In this document: piece by piece, positions 11,309 through 26,300 of the stretch | Layout: every line of letters begins with the position of its first letter | Numbering within the stretch: the first letter of the stretch is position 1 | From: Micromussa lordhowensis | Lineage: Eukaryota; Cnidaria; Anthozoa; Scleractinia; Lobophylliidae | Assembly: GCA_964020085.1 (NCBI GenBank) | Contig: OZ026607.1 | Span: 17,328,122 to 17,392,121 of the forward strand | Reading direction: 5' to 3' | Length of the DNA stretch: 64,000 nt | Made by a program: the position numbers and the translations under genes | The notes under the pieces: model-generated | The model's database searches: none | What the model saw: the letters and a program-made list of their open reading frames with translations, nothing else | What the model was told of the DNA's origin: nothing

Positions 11309-14300
11309 GTTATTATTATCATTATTATTATTAGTATGGCGCATTTGAATATATTTATATAGATATTTGCGCCTTATAAGCTTTTAAATTAATTAATTAA
11401 TTAATTAACTCAAAATACCGTGACTGAGCTCCTTTAACTATTACAGTGTGAGCCATTAAACATTTTATTGTAGTTTTTACACTCAAACCTCTTTAATCAG
11501 ACACCAAATGGACATACAACTGTAGATGTAAATGAACCTGAATGTCTGTATTACTGGCTGAATTATAGATGAAGGAATCAATATATGAATTCTGGTTTCG
11601 TTCTGACCAACAAAAAAATGTCAATAATGCAGAGGTCTCTCTAGTATGAAGGTGTCTGTAATGAAAAGTTCAACTATGTCTGATATGAAGTTAGAAAAAT
11701 GAAGTCTAAATTGGATCAAGTGTCTCATATTGCCTGAGCTTATCTTGGTTTCAGTTGCATAAAGCACATTAATTACTAGGCATAGTTTTACTTCCGATCA
11801 TTAAATTCGCTTACTATTACATGTACTTCTACATGAATACATTTATACAAGTTTATACATCTGGGCACTGTGAGAATAAAGTGGCCCACCCAAGAACACA
11901 ACACAATGGATCAGTGAGGGCTCCAATTGGTACAGTGTCATCCATAGTTCAGTGCACTAGCCTTTAGGCAACCAAGTCTTAATCAACATGTCAGTACATT
12001 AATAGACATAAATTTCAACTAAGTCTTACATGTAGGAGTAAAGTCTTTCCTTATAATTTATTTTCAGACCTGCTCCTAAAAATGAAGATGAAATGATGGT
12101 AGCTATCTTTGAGTACATTGACAGGTAATTAAATTTTGATAGTAAATTGTTACTACCCTGTAGTTGGGATTTCTGTTTGAATTCATAGTTTTGAAACCTA
12201 GTATACCTACAAGTGTATGAGCTGTGATTTCTTTTGTATCAAGTAGATATTACAAAGTTACCATTTAGCTTCGATGGAGCTCTTTCTCAACCTCCTGTTT
12301 TCTTTTTCAGAATTTTCTCAATTGTGAGACCAAGAAAACTACTTTATATGGCTATTGATGGAGTGGTGAGATAAGCTTTGTATTTGTGTGATCATCAACT
12401 TGTGATTTTGTATATCATTTGTATATACAGTGGAACCCCGCTGTAATGAGGCCCGCTATAGCGAAGACCCCGCTATAACGAACAACATTTGAAAGCCCGG
12501 CAGAATTACAGTAAAATATGTGGAAACAAACCCCGTTATAACGAACCCCGCTATAACGAAATCCCCGCTATAACGAATTGATTTTGACGGTCCCAACGCA
12601 CAATTTACCCCGCTATAACGAATATTTTGTCCTGTCGCTCTCAGTAAGTAAAAACGACATGATGATACAAATGGCTGATAAGCCAAACACGACTCCTATT
12701 GGTCAAGGTAGGGAAACTTTGACCTTCAAAGTTTTGCTTTATTTAAATGTAGCTGTTAACGCGCAAGTTTGTAGCTGTTTTGCGTGGTGTATATCCCATT
12801 GTTCAGCTTCGTTCATCTTCGTTACCTCGCTATAACGAATATTTTTTTAGTTAACCAGATAATTCGTTATAACGGGGTCTTCGCTATAGTGAAGACCCCG
12901 CTATAACGAACAATTTTTTCGGTACCGTGACACTTCGTTATAGCGGGGTTCCACTGTATTTATCTGTTTGCTTCTTTTTCAGGCACCAAGGGCCAAAATG
13001 AACCAACAAAGATCTCGTCGTTTCAGGGCATCTAAAGAAACAAAGTAGGTGGATGGCTGTTGTAAGCTTATTATTTTATGTTCATTTTGTTCATAACAGC
13101 ACTTCGTCATCTTCTCTAAGTTTTGGTTTTGGCAAATTAAAGAATGGGTTGTTTTTTGCTAATTTTAGAGAAAAAGCAGAGGAAATTGCAAGGATACGAA
13201 GTGAATTGAAGGAAAAAGGTTTGTTGATTTTAAGAATGTTCACGCCCAAAATGTTCCCAAAGACAGATACATGTATTTTTAAAACTGATCATGAAGTAAG
13301 GTAAAGATCAATATTTTCAGGCCGCGAAAAAAGGGGGTTCACCGTGATTTTTGTACAGTGTAACATGCATTGCAGGCCATGCGTTTTTAGAGGATTTTGT
13401 TACTTTAAAGCAAAGTTAGCTTGCAACTGTTGATCATAAAAAACTATGTTAGTGAAATTTATATCAGGTAAACTAAAACACAACTACCCATAAGTATATT
13501 AAGTTGGAGCTGCTGTTGTTCCTTGGAATAGAATAGGCCTAGAAAAAGAATGAGTATTGGCCTTGCCTGGACACGCATGCTCACTCACCTAACTGATCAT
13601 ACATGTACTTACAGTTCATTCGTGAACTCTCCTTATCATTGAATAATAAGGAGGGTGAGTGAACTGTTACAGGTATTGACTCAGTCTTCTGTGTGTCCTT
13701 TCATTACCAAGAAACACCAGCAGCTATTTTGTCTTGTCTTATATGTCTATTTGTCATTACATGAATGAACCTCATTTACTGTACAATTCCTCTCTTCTAG
13801 AGGTTTATAATTGCCTTGCTTCTCTATCTTTTGGGATAACTTCAGTAGTATGGTTACTTAAGGTTTATTACACAAGTAGATTGGTACATGTACTGTAGAT
13901 ATATGTTATGGTTCAATTTTATTTTTGGTTTAATTTCTGTTAAACCAGTTTAAATTTTTCAAACTGGTTCATATTTTTCAAACTGGGTTGAAATTTTCAA
14001 ACCAGTTTAATTTTCAATTTTGAGCAGAATGTGAGCATGTGTCTTAATAATTTGGGTTAAACACTCAAGTTGGTGATTAGGCCTAAGCACTTATTTAGAA
14101 TGGTTAGCTTTGATGTTAGGCTGGGAACTTTGCATATGAGTTAGTGGTTTGGGTTGAGCTCTCAGGTTATTGATTAGGCCTAAGCTCTTATTTGGAATTG
14201 ATCAGCTTCTTAGTAATAAAGACAAAGTTCATGTATGAATAAATTAAAATGTATATGTATTTATGAATAAATTAAAATTTATATGAGAGGGGCTTGGGGT

Positions 14301-17300
14301 GATAAACTGATAATTAAAACAAGTATGAGAGCTCTTGCATCCATTGCTTTCATGGTCAAGTGGTAATGACAGTGGAAAGCAGATCCAGAGGTCGGCGGTT
14401 CAAATCCCGGTGAGTACGAGATAAAAAGAAAAAAAAGTGTTATCTACATGTACTGTTAATTAGTATTCAAGCTTAATGGGGATTTGGGGGAAGGGGTAGA
14501 GTAGATGGAAGAATAAATCAGGAGAAACTCAGCGACAAAAAGGAGAGAATAGGTTAGAGGAATGTTAAGTTTGAAAAATATGAACCAGTTTCAAAAATAT
14601 AAACTAGTTTGAAAAATTTAAACTGGTTTAAGAAAAAATTAAACCAGAAGTAAATTTAAACCATAACATATACGTGTATGAATTTTTCTTTTCTTTTTTT
14701 GTGACCTGGTAGGAGCTGCCTTACCTCCAGAAAAAGAGAAAACAGAACACTTTGACAGCAACTGTATCACACCGGTAAGTGTAAAGGGGTGAGGGGACTG
14801 CCTTTAGTGAAGGTTAGTCCATTTTTGGTTTGCTTGTTAATGTGCATTTGAAAGAAATAGTTTAGTTCAGTCAGTTCTATATGGGTTATTGACCAAGTAT
14901 GAGTAAAGATGGCTGGATATTGGCCAAGTTCTCATTTTGTGTGTTTATGGACTGAGATGGAGTTGAGGTCCGTAAACATGCAAAAAAGAATGAGGCCAAT
15001 ATCCAGCCATCTCAACTGAACAAGCTTGGTCAATAAAGGATTTCTTAATATATATGGACACACAAAGTAATCACGAGCAAACAAGATAGCACCATCTTGC
15101 CCACTTGGGTAGCCAATCACAGCACAGGATCCATTTCATCTTGCCTGCTCAGAGCTCTAGCCTAATAATAAAAATTTAAAAAATAAAAGTAGTTGTTTTT
15201 GTTCATTCCCTGCAGGGTACAGATTTCATGGCAAACTTGTCCATATGTTTGAGGTACTACATTTCTGACAGACTAAACAATGATCCTGGATGGAAGAATA
15301 TTAAAGTAGGTTCCTGGAAAAATGTACATACAATATAGCATGCTGTAGTTGAAATTAAAAAGTAGTCTTATTAAGAGACTGTTGGACTGTCACTACTTTT
15401 AACAAGGCTCACAGTGAAGGCTGCATAACATTGTGGTTTGTCTTTTTGATAACGTGTTGATATCGTTCCATTTGTCAGGCCCGTGGAATGCAGAGATGTA
15501 AAATTACATGTAATTACCAGAAATATGCAAATGCTGAGCTCGAAAACTCTACCTCTTGTAGTTCTTGCATTCTTGTTCACCATTTGAAGTGGTCAAAAAT
15601 TAATTACATGTAACACTCAGCCAAGTAGCAATGGTATCAAAATCTATGCGGTAAATAGAACGTAATGTAAAAAAGCAGTCAAACCTGTATTAAGCGGTCA
15701 CCCCCAGGGAATGGCTAAGTGATGGCTTAATACAGGTTAAACCCTGTTTTATGAATGCCAGTTTAAAACAGTCATGTTGTTTTACTGTAAATCATTGGAT
15801 TAGCACCCAGGGCGCTTATTTTAAATTTAGGAGAAGATGGGGGATGCTTATTGAGGGAGAGGGGGGCGCTTATTTAATTTGACCCAAATTGTGGCCTGTC
15901 ATGATCATTTTTTAAATACACCATCTGTGCATTAACAACAACATAAGCTTTTTAGTGACATAAACAGTTGATCCTAAAGTTTAGATCGCAGCACTGTTAG
16001 TACTTGTAATTTTTTCCAAACTTAATGTGTTCACAAACTGAAACTATACATCCTTTGTTGCGTCATTACTCATCCAAAAAATGGGGGGAGGGGAGGATGC
16101 TTATTCAAGGGAGGTGCTTATTTTAAATTTTGGCTAGGAGGGACACTTATTTGAAAGGGGGGCACTAATTTGATGATTTACGGTGTTACAATCAGTGGGG
16201 TTTGTCCTTAGCTGGTGCATTTTTGTTTGAAACGACCTACATGTACCCATTGATGCCTGAATGAAATAATATTGCTCATGACCTACCTCTAATTCCCTGG
16301 TGTTTTTTGGAAGTATTTCAGAATGAGCAAAGGCATATTATCGACACCTCATTAATGGCAGACTCCTATCTGTACAGTGTTTGTATAAACTGGGTTCAAC
16401 TGTAATCATTTTATGTTCTTACTCAGGTGATTTTATCAGATGCCAATGTTCCTGGAGAGGGTGAACACAAGATAATGGATTATATCAGAAAGCAAAGAGG
16501 TAAGAAGGCAACACAGCTGTGTTTTCAAGTTTTTGTATATTTAGGATGCATTCGACCTTGGCTGAATTTATACTTGAGACAAATGATTCGTCTAACTATA
16601 CTTGTAAATTCAGTGCGAAGATGGATTATGGAGCAAAATTTGTCTCTGGCTGATTCATTTGTCCCTTTTGTTTACGGCTACACACAGTAGTACATTGTAT
16701 CAAAACAAGCATTTATTTAACATATTTTCCAGCATTATAATGCATAAATGCATGCTTTTTTCTTTCTCTACCAAAATTAAAGTCTGTTTCTGACTCGTCT
16801 GTACTTTTTTCAATTTTTTATTGATTTGCCTTTTTATTCTCAGAAAGCATATTACTTTTCCATGACTTTCCATGACCCTCACTTACATGTACATGTAAAC
16901 ACTGGAAATTAAAAAAAGGAATTGCAGGACTACACTGTACCAGGTTTCCAAGTTCTCCATGACCCATACGAAACCTGACTTATTATCTGTCTTGGTTGAA
17001 TTATTTGTCCGTCGGCACATCTTGAAGATGTGCTGACAAGTTTTTTGTGATTGGAGTTTACAAGCGAAAACCGTCGATGTAAAGCGAAGTTTTTCGAATG
17101 AAACCGTTGCCTAAACCATATGTTTATTTGCCGTGGTTCATTGCTGTTACACTTTAACAGTCATGAAAAATGTCATGGAAAGTCATGGAATTTTAAAAGC
17201 TTAAAAGAGTACGAACCCAGTTAGGCTTTAACTTTATTTCTAGACAGAAAAAGAAGACAGTTTTTAATGTACACTGTAGGGTTACGTTTCTTAAATGTTG

Positions 17301-20300
17301 TTGTTTCGTTTGTAATTAGGGTTATGTTATAGATTTCGTTTGTAATGTAGGGTTAGGTTTCTTAAATGTTGTTGTTTCATTTCATCCTTCAAGAATGAAA
17401 TGAAAGGTGTGTTGATTAACTCAATTGAAAGTCTTTTCTTGAACTCTGACTCCAACAAGTTTTGAAGGCAGCTCTCCCACCATGCTGTGTCTAATCTTCT
17501 TCTTGCTTTGTTCATCAACAATGCTATGAACGTTTTGTACAAGGAAGAAGTAACTGTTTCTGATTTTACTAGGCTGTCTATTGAGGTCATAGGAGTAGGA
17601 GAGGTTTCAAAATAGCCATTTTTGGAAGTTTCATTAGACCTGAGAATTGTGAACATTTTTGTTTTTACTGCGATTTGAGTGTGTTTGAACAACACTCATG
17701 CTTTCAGGCACACATTGTGTAATTTTTCCGGGGGAATAAAGTCTCTGCCCATCCCCCCCCCCAGTCCAAAGGTGCCCGTACCCCTATAGGGGTGGCGAAT
17801 GGTCCTTCAAAAACTCTGGGTCTCATCAAGCCAAGCATTGCGAGGTTGTTTTTGTGAGGTTACTGGTAGACTAATAGCGAATTGTCAGCACATTGATAAA
17901 TACCAACATTTACAGAGTGCTTACGTGATTTGTGCTTTCGATTCCGATGAGAAGAAGAAGACCTTATGCCCATTTCGGTTTCCTCCATTGTTTTGAACGC
18001 TTCCACCTCAACTGAGTTCAAACACGGTGGCACATTCTTTTTGACAACTTCTTGACAACTTGAGTTGTAAGTGACAGCGCGTCAGTCAAAAAAATCAAAG
18101 GAAAACGACCAAGCGCAACCTCCTGACCGGAAATTAGGTCATGGCCAGGAAAAAAATAGAATTTATTGACTGTTGACAGATTTTCAGATCTGATGTTTCG
18201 TACAAGGGTTTGCAACAAAAGGATACTTTGTAAGACTTTTGCACAGGCTCATTCTCATAGCTCTCAACCAAATCTGGGGCTCGCATTTTAAGAGTCTGGA
18301 CGTCTCGCACTCAAACAAAAAAATCTCAGTCTCGCAATCTAAAAAGTCAAAATGTCTCGGGCTTGCAAAGAAATACGCTAGTCTCGCTGCCTCGCAAAGT
18401 CTCACATTTACCATTCGCCACCCCTCCCTATGATCACAATGTTAAATTGTGTTGTCTGTCAAGCCTATTGGATGTACCAGTAGTACATGTACATTTAGAA
18501 CAACTAATCATTTAGAACCACTAATGACAACTTACTATACATGACCTCCATGACCACTGTTCAAAATATTGCAATAATAATACTATTTTTTTTATTCTAG
18601 AACCAAAAAGTTATCACTGACTTGTGCAAGTACAGTTGTCCTAAGTGCTGTACACCTTCAAAGTCATCATGCTTTTCTTTAATATCTAGCAAAATAATAT
18701 ATTTCAGAATGTAAAATTCCATTTGATGTTAATTTTTTATTAAGTCATTTGGTATTTGATTGAATATTGCTGTTTGCTGCTTTATTTTCAGCAAGTCCTC
18801 ATCACGACCCTAACACAAGGCACTGTTTGAATGGAGCTGATGGTATGTAAGATGTCGAGATCACAACTGAATCCTCTTTACAATATTGGTTTATTTGTCA
18901 CCTACAATAAAACATTGATAACAATTATGAAAATTAAGTACGAGAAATAAATTCATTCTTCATGATCTAATACTGTTGTTTGTTTTTGTTTCAGCTGACT
19001 TGATTATGCTTGGTAAGTACATGTACATGTTTTGTGATTTAAATAATAATAAATATGCTGCAGATTGTGTTAGACATCAAAACTATCCAACTTGACTTTC
19101 GCCAGCCCCTGGATCAGGATAAACTTGAAAGTGCATCCCTGGAGCTTTTTAAAACACTTGTCTGTACTGCACACTCTCAAGAGCTTGTTTACATTTTTTG
19201 TTTTGATTCATGTAAGACATCATGAAATGTGACATTTTAAAGCTACTTAGATGAAGTAAATTCAAAGTTTCATGTCAACCATCAATAAGGATGCAAAGTT
19301 TTATGCTTCGTTCTTCTGATATCACTGGGTGAAACAGCTCAGTAGCTGTAAAAATCAAAGAAACTGTTGGAAAAAGGATTAAAAGTTAATAAGCAGTTTG
19401 CAGCAAATAAGTTTGATTTGCATTCCACTGAGTGAGACTTGCAAACATTATAGGGAGCTCAACTAAGTCAAATTAGTACAGATCTATGTAAAGTACACTT
19501 GCTCTACCTCAAATAAAGAAAAAACGTTGATTCTGAAATTTGTGTGGGCTAGTGTGCTGAAAAACGTTTTCTGGGCTAAAATGCCGTTTTCAAATTTAAC
19601 TAGATTAGTGTGGATGAGGCCTGTGGTGAAAATGGAAACCAAATGACCATTATTTTAATGGTCATCTTAGTAGCCTTTACAATTGAAGTAACCTTTCATG
19701 TTTGTAACTTGTTTACATCAACAGGACTTGCAACTCATGAGCTTCATTTCACAATAATCAGAGAAGAGTTTAAGCCAAACCAGAAGAGACCATGTGAGAT
19801 ATGTGGACAGATAGGTAAGAATTACTGGTTTGCGCTCTATTGGTAGATGTATTAAGGGGGCACTATTCAAAAAGTGGACATTGGCTTTAACTTACAGAGT
19901 GGACATAATATATCAAACACAAGAGACAGTGTTTCATCCGGATATCCAAACACTGAGAAGAGAGTTGAAAATACCACGTGCAGCAGAGTATTTTTGATAA
20001 AATTTGACGTGTTTGGATGGCCAATGAAATGCTGTCTCGAGTTTTTGATATTTCTTCTCAATCAAAACAAAAACTAAGGAATGAATGGAGAAGTAAAATC
20101 ATCAAAATCTATGCTAATTAAGACTGGGTATCCAAACCTCCTTCATGGTTGTGATTTCCTTTGTTTAAACTTGATGAATTATTAATGAGTTTCAGAAATA
20201 ATGTATCAAACATGAATTAGTGTGTTTGACCACATTTCCAAACACCAAGAGGAGAGTATTTTTGACGAACTTTGAGTGTTTGATATATCTTCTCAATCGA

Positions 20301-23300
20301 AACTAAAACTAAGGAGAAAATGGAAAAAATAAAATCATAAAAACTTCATGCTAATTAAGATCAGATATCCAAACACTGTCAAGGTCATGATTTCCTTTGT
20401 TGAAACTTATTGAATTATTTATGCATTTGAGAAGTACATTAACTGCTTTCAAGTTTGTATCCAAGGATTAAGCACATGTACATGTAGTATAACTAAAACA
20501 AGTTATTACATTGTGTATCTTTATTGTTATCAAATTGCTCTACGTCAGTCAGTGTAAGGGACACCTCTTGGAATGGATTCTTGGTTGACAATACTGGCTC
20601 AAGATGAGGGGTGGGGTGGGGAAGGGTTGCTTATAAGTGCAAGTTCTTGGCAACTGAAAATTTTAATTCTTTTGTGCCGTTACAGGACATGCCATGGATG
20701 AGTGTATGGGGCTTCCTAAAGAAAAGCAGGGAGAGGTGAACATCTCTGTAATTTGCTGTGTTGTGTTTTCAAAGTGCTGGCCATCATAGCCTAAGAAATT
20801 GAAATTTAAACTGATATTTCTTGTCATGTGCATTGATCTTCCATGTATTGCAAGGGAGGCCCAAAATCATATTAAAGTGATGAATTTTCACTGCCTTTAG
20901 CAGTGTTTCTTTGTGATAATAGACCAATTTCAAATCAATATATTAAAATTCTAACTTGGTGCCCAGGTTTAAGGGAATAAAACAAAAGAAATCACATCAA
21001 GATCAAGGGATGAATGTGTGATTTCTTTTGTTTTATTCCCCCAAGCCTCGGCACCAAATTAATAATAATAATAATAAAAAAATAATAAGGCAGGATAACC
21101 ATATCAGTTATAAAAAACTGCTATCAACATGGGTCCTGCGATCAACATGGGTCCAGATATTTAATATATTGAAATTGGCCTATTGTGTAGGCTGACTTAA
21201 AAAATGTTTGACTGGTTGTTTGCAGTTTGATGAGTTGTCTGCACCTGTGGCCCAAGATGTAGAATTTATTTTTATCAGGCTTAATGTGTTACGAGAGGTG
21301 AGGTTAAAAAATGCCATTTCTAACAAGTTTTGTAATATTGATATTTATTAAGTATTAAAATATTACCTGTAATTGTGATAATTTGCACAACTTGCTTTAT
21401 TTTTTCTTGTTGTTTCATGCAATTTATTTGTTTTTGCTTCAACAGTACCTTGAGCGCGAGCTTAGAATGGAAGGTCTGCCCTTCTCTTATAGTTTTGAGG
21501 TTTGTGAAATGATGGACTTGCAAGGTTGAGTCAATTCTTTTTGTGTCATGCTTATCTACAGCTGTACACAGTTGTAGGGTTCATGGCCAGGGTTAGTGTT
21601 AGGATTGTGGCTGACTGTTCACAGGGCAGTATGTCTTTGTGCTGGCGTGGAGTAATGAATTTCAAGTTTTTATTAACCTGACAGTGTGATTGTATTAGAG
21701 GTTTTCAGGATAAGGGATATTTAGGTAAAAATTGTTGGCTGGAGGATGTTTGGCAGGAAAAATATCCTAGGATATTGATTAGGATAAATCTTGGTTTTTG
21801 TAATGGAATTAAAGGGATTAGGAATATTATTTTGTGCTTAAATTAATGTGGATGCGGAATACCCAGATCCCACTGTGCCCTCAATGGAGCCGATTTTTTA
21901 ATATCACCTGCAGCATGTTTCCACATCATTGCTTATCTCACAGACAGCAGTAGTTATTAACCTGATGTTGTGTTCCTTTGTTTAGCGCGCTCTTGATGAC
22001 TGGGTATTCATGTGCTTCTTTGTAGGAAATGATTTCCTTCCACATTTGCCGTCATTGGAAATCAGGTAAATACCAGCTGTGGATTTGCATAAAATGGTTG
22101 CTGACAAATTAACTTCTAAAATCATGCTCTATCCAAGGAGGGACTCCTATACAAAATGGACAAGGGTACTCGTCTGAAAGTATCAAAGAAACCCTTAAGA
22201 TGCCAAGATCTTGTTTTGTGGGCATGGCATCTCCTTTTATATTTTATTTCGGCTCAATACCCTAAAACGTACCTCAAAAGCTCCTGCTGTGGACTTTTGA
22301 GGCTGAACACCCTAAGAAGTTCCGAACCAATGAACTTTTTTAACTCCTAGTATGATGAGCATCCCCGTCCCTTTTATATGGGACTTCCCCCCCCCCCCCC
22401 ACCCTATGTGAAGAAAAGCCCTTTAGCTAGAGAATGTGTTAACTACTGTAGTGGAACTCAAAAGCTTTGTGACAAAATGGTAATTGTCTACCAACAAATC
22501 TATTAATCCTTTGCAATAAAAAAGGTGATTTTGTTTTTAATTTTACCTTGTTTATTTCTAGGGAAGGAGCTATAGATCGTCTGGTGGGGATCTACAAGCG
22601 AGTTTTACCAAGATGTGGGGTATGGACAATCATTGTAACTGATGATTTGTGGTGTTTTTTAGGGTGGAGAAAATAAAATTCATAAAGACATTTTGTTGTT
22701 TATTTCGAAATACGAGCCATCTGATTTAATGCTCCTTACAACAGCTTTGTTGTAAGTTTTTCGTACGGTTATAAATTCAAAAAATATGTAGAGGATATTA
22801 CACGGTGACGAGAAGATATGAATTTTATGTTTGAGTGGCAAGAACAATATCTCACGAGTGAACGAAGTGAATGAGTGAGATATTGTCCTTGCCACGAGAA
22901 CATAAAATTCATACCTTCGAGTCAACGTGTAACATTCTTTTTATTATATGGAGAGTAACAAAGGCAACATGAGAAACCAATTCAACAAAAGCAAAAGGCG
23001 GGAATTGTGACGCCATTGAATGATACGAAACTCACAAAGATGACATACAAAAAATACGCCACTCGGGTCCCAGATGAAGTGCCGTATGGAATCTATGAGT
23101 GGTTTAGTTCCCAGTAAAACACTCCCTCCATATAGTAAATAATAATATTACAGTACATCATTGTTCTCAGGGTTACCTGGCCAAGCATGGTATTGTGGAT
23201 CTCAGCAGAGTCCAGATGGTACTTCAAGGTGTGTTGAGTCAAAGTGTTGATGCCTTTAGAACTATAGTGCACAAAAATAAATGGGAATGGTGATAGTGTT

Positions 23301-26300
23301 AATGAATGTTAAAATTTTAATGAAGGATAATGATGATGGTGATTACCATTACGGTAATTGTTCAATTATGCGTCCAACCGTGAATAAGCACCCACCCTGT
23401 AGGTAGGAAAAGTTAACAAGTGCCCAACCTTGAATAAGGGGTTCCCCCATCACCACCAAAAAAATAATGAAGTGCACACGAGGAGGATGTTAGGCTGTCA
23501 GATATTGAGGAGGCAGCACCAGAGAGTTCGCTAATTGACCTTAGTGACAATGAAATTGAAATTGGCAAAGTACTACTAAGAGACTTCCCCAAAGGCCGAG
23601 TTTTCTTTGCAAAACTCATCATGTTAATTTTTCTCTTTCATTTTAATTTTTTTGCAAGTTTTTTTCTGCATTTGCTTGTTATTCTTTGTTTTTAATTCTA
23701 TGTATTTATTTGTGTTATGTAAGTTGTTCTAGGTGACACTTATTGTAGAAAACTTGCACAGGTACATTAGTTGTAAATTCAAATTCACTATAGTTGTAGC
23801 TGACAATGACAGCAGTTACTGTCGAAACATGTATTTAAATGTGAAAAAAGCGTTGCCCTTAAAGTTTATTTGAAAGAAACTTTTAATGAACAGTTGAAAT
23901 TCTGCTTCGGTGTATAGGTCATCGCGTTTTGTTATTTTTTATTGTTTGGTTGCAAAATAAACTCACTACTTGCTAAAAATGGTGAAATTAATAAGCACAT
24001 ACTCTCAAGGTCCAAGAATCTAATAAGCGCCCAGGGTGCTTTATCAAATAAATACATGTACAGTGTGATGAGAGCATCACGTTCAGCTAACAGCTTAACA
24101 TTCTCAGAAGATAAATCTTTTTGGCTACCTGTCTCATAGCCTAATTGTATAAATGGCACCACGTTTGAACAACAGTTTGCAGTAAAACCTGCCATGCATG
24201 TATGTGAGAAATCATTTTGTCTAATCGGTGATTGAGAGTATTAAATATAATATTAATATAGAGTGTCAGGTTATGAAAATAATTTATTTCTCTTTTTTAT
24301 CTGTATAGAGCTTGGTTATGTTGAAGATGAGATCTTCAAGAAGCGACAGGAAAACGATGTAAATATACCCTTGACAGTGTTGTTTTAAACACCTTGATTG
24401 CTTGACTAGCGTTACGATCAAACTCTTACTAACTTAGCGCTAGGGCCCTTCTGGAGAATATTGGCCTGAGACTGTGATAATGATTGAAGGCCAGTATTCC
24501 CCGGGATGGCTCGAATAAGCCAGGTTAATGAGTAGTTTATTATATGGCACTCGACCCATGCTTGTTTATTGAATTTGCCAGCTTTCAAAATCAAAATATA
24601 CACGGCTTATGACCGTTCTGTATGACAAAAGCCCAAACAAGAAAGAAGCGATCAGAACACTCGTATTTAACTCAAGACTACCTCGCCATATAATAAATAC
24701 TGTTATTTTTCCTTCTTCCGTGTTAGACCTTCCGTGTTCTTTACGATAAATTCCACATTTTTATCACAACATTACTACTGATTTTGGTGATAGTACTGTA
24801 TCTTAGAGAATATCCCTCAGTTCATTACAAATGTAATTTCTTCATTCTTCTTCTCATCCGTCAGTACTAGGCAGTGTTGAGTATTAGTTTACCATGGATG
24901 TGAATCGTATTTAAAACTTACTGTTGTCTTATTCGTCTCTCTTATCATTTTTATAGTTAGCATACAAAAGACGATTGAAAGCCAATAAAGAGAGGGACAG
25001 ACAAAAAAGACAAAGAATGGTGAGCACATTTGTTTCTACTTTTACTTTTTATTTCATCGTAAACTCTCTCGCGTAGTGATAGATTGATGTTTATTTTTTG
25101 CCTTAAAAACAGGATGCACCTTTGTGGACACCCAGTGGCCAGTTCAGTCCCCATGCCATCACTAACACTCCTTCGCCCATTGTGTCACCGCGCCAAGAAG
25201 CCTATGCCATGCGACAACAAGCAATGTCTTACAGTGCTGGAAACTCTCCACAAGATGCTGCCAATAAGGTATTGTTTCACTCGACTGGTAACTGCCATCT
25301 TTCTGTTAACATTTGGGAACTTTTGATTAATGATGTTTACTTAAAAAAGAATGTTTTAAGTCGGCCCTTGGCCACCCCACCCATGCATGTCGCCATTTTG
25401 TCCCGTGATTAACATGGCTTTATTTGGGTGTAGAGGGGAATGAATGTGAAAGTTAAGTTGTTAAACCCACACATTCAATTGAATTTGTGGAACTGTGTAA
25501 GAACAAGGCTAAAGTTAGTCGGCTGGTATTGTAGCGTTTCTGTGGGTGATACATCTAAAAAAAAATAAATATAGCCTAGTGTATTTTTCAAGTTTGGCTG
25601 TGCTGTAAATTCAAACTAATATTGTTATATTTTCGTTGACCAATGTGCAGTTGTAAGTATGGTTTGTGGAAAATCACCCTTACTTTTCGTATATGTAAGG
25701 CTAAAGAAAAGGGTTAAACTCAGTTGTTTTTTTTTTATGTAGAGCGCTGCTGCAAATCTCCGAGCCATGTTTGTTACGCCATCTCCAGGTGGAAATACGG
25801 TGAGTAAAGTACTGCAGTTTTCATTCTCTGTACGAGAATGAACTTGGACCACAGTTTAGTAAGTTGTTCTCGTCGTCTTTTTCTCAAAAGTCTTCTGCTG
25901 CAAGTATGCCAAACTCGACACAAGCGTCGAACAAGAGGAAGGCTGACGATGAAGATGAGGAACCAAAAGATGATATCAGGTAAATACAGTGAATCTACTT
26001 GTACTTGTGAATAGACCAATTTCGATATATTAAAATTCAGCCTCAAACAATAGACCTCAGTACGAGGTTTTGGGGAATACATGTAGCTACAGAGTTTGTG
26101 GGGTTTATTCCCCAGAGCCTCGTGCTGAGGTCTATTGTGTTAGGCTGAATTTTTAATATATCGAAATTGGTCTATTCTCCTTTAGTACTAAATGCGATAA
26201 ATTTCTCATGAAACTAATTAATTAATCAATTAGTTAATTAAAAATATTAATTAATTATTATTTATTATCAGTTAATTTATTTATTAATTATTAATTAATT

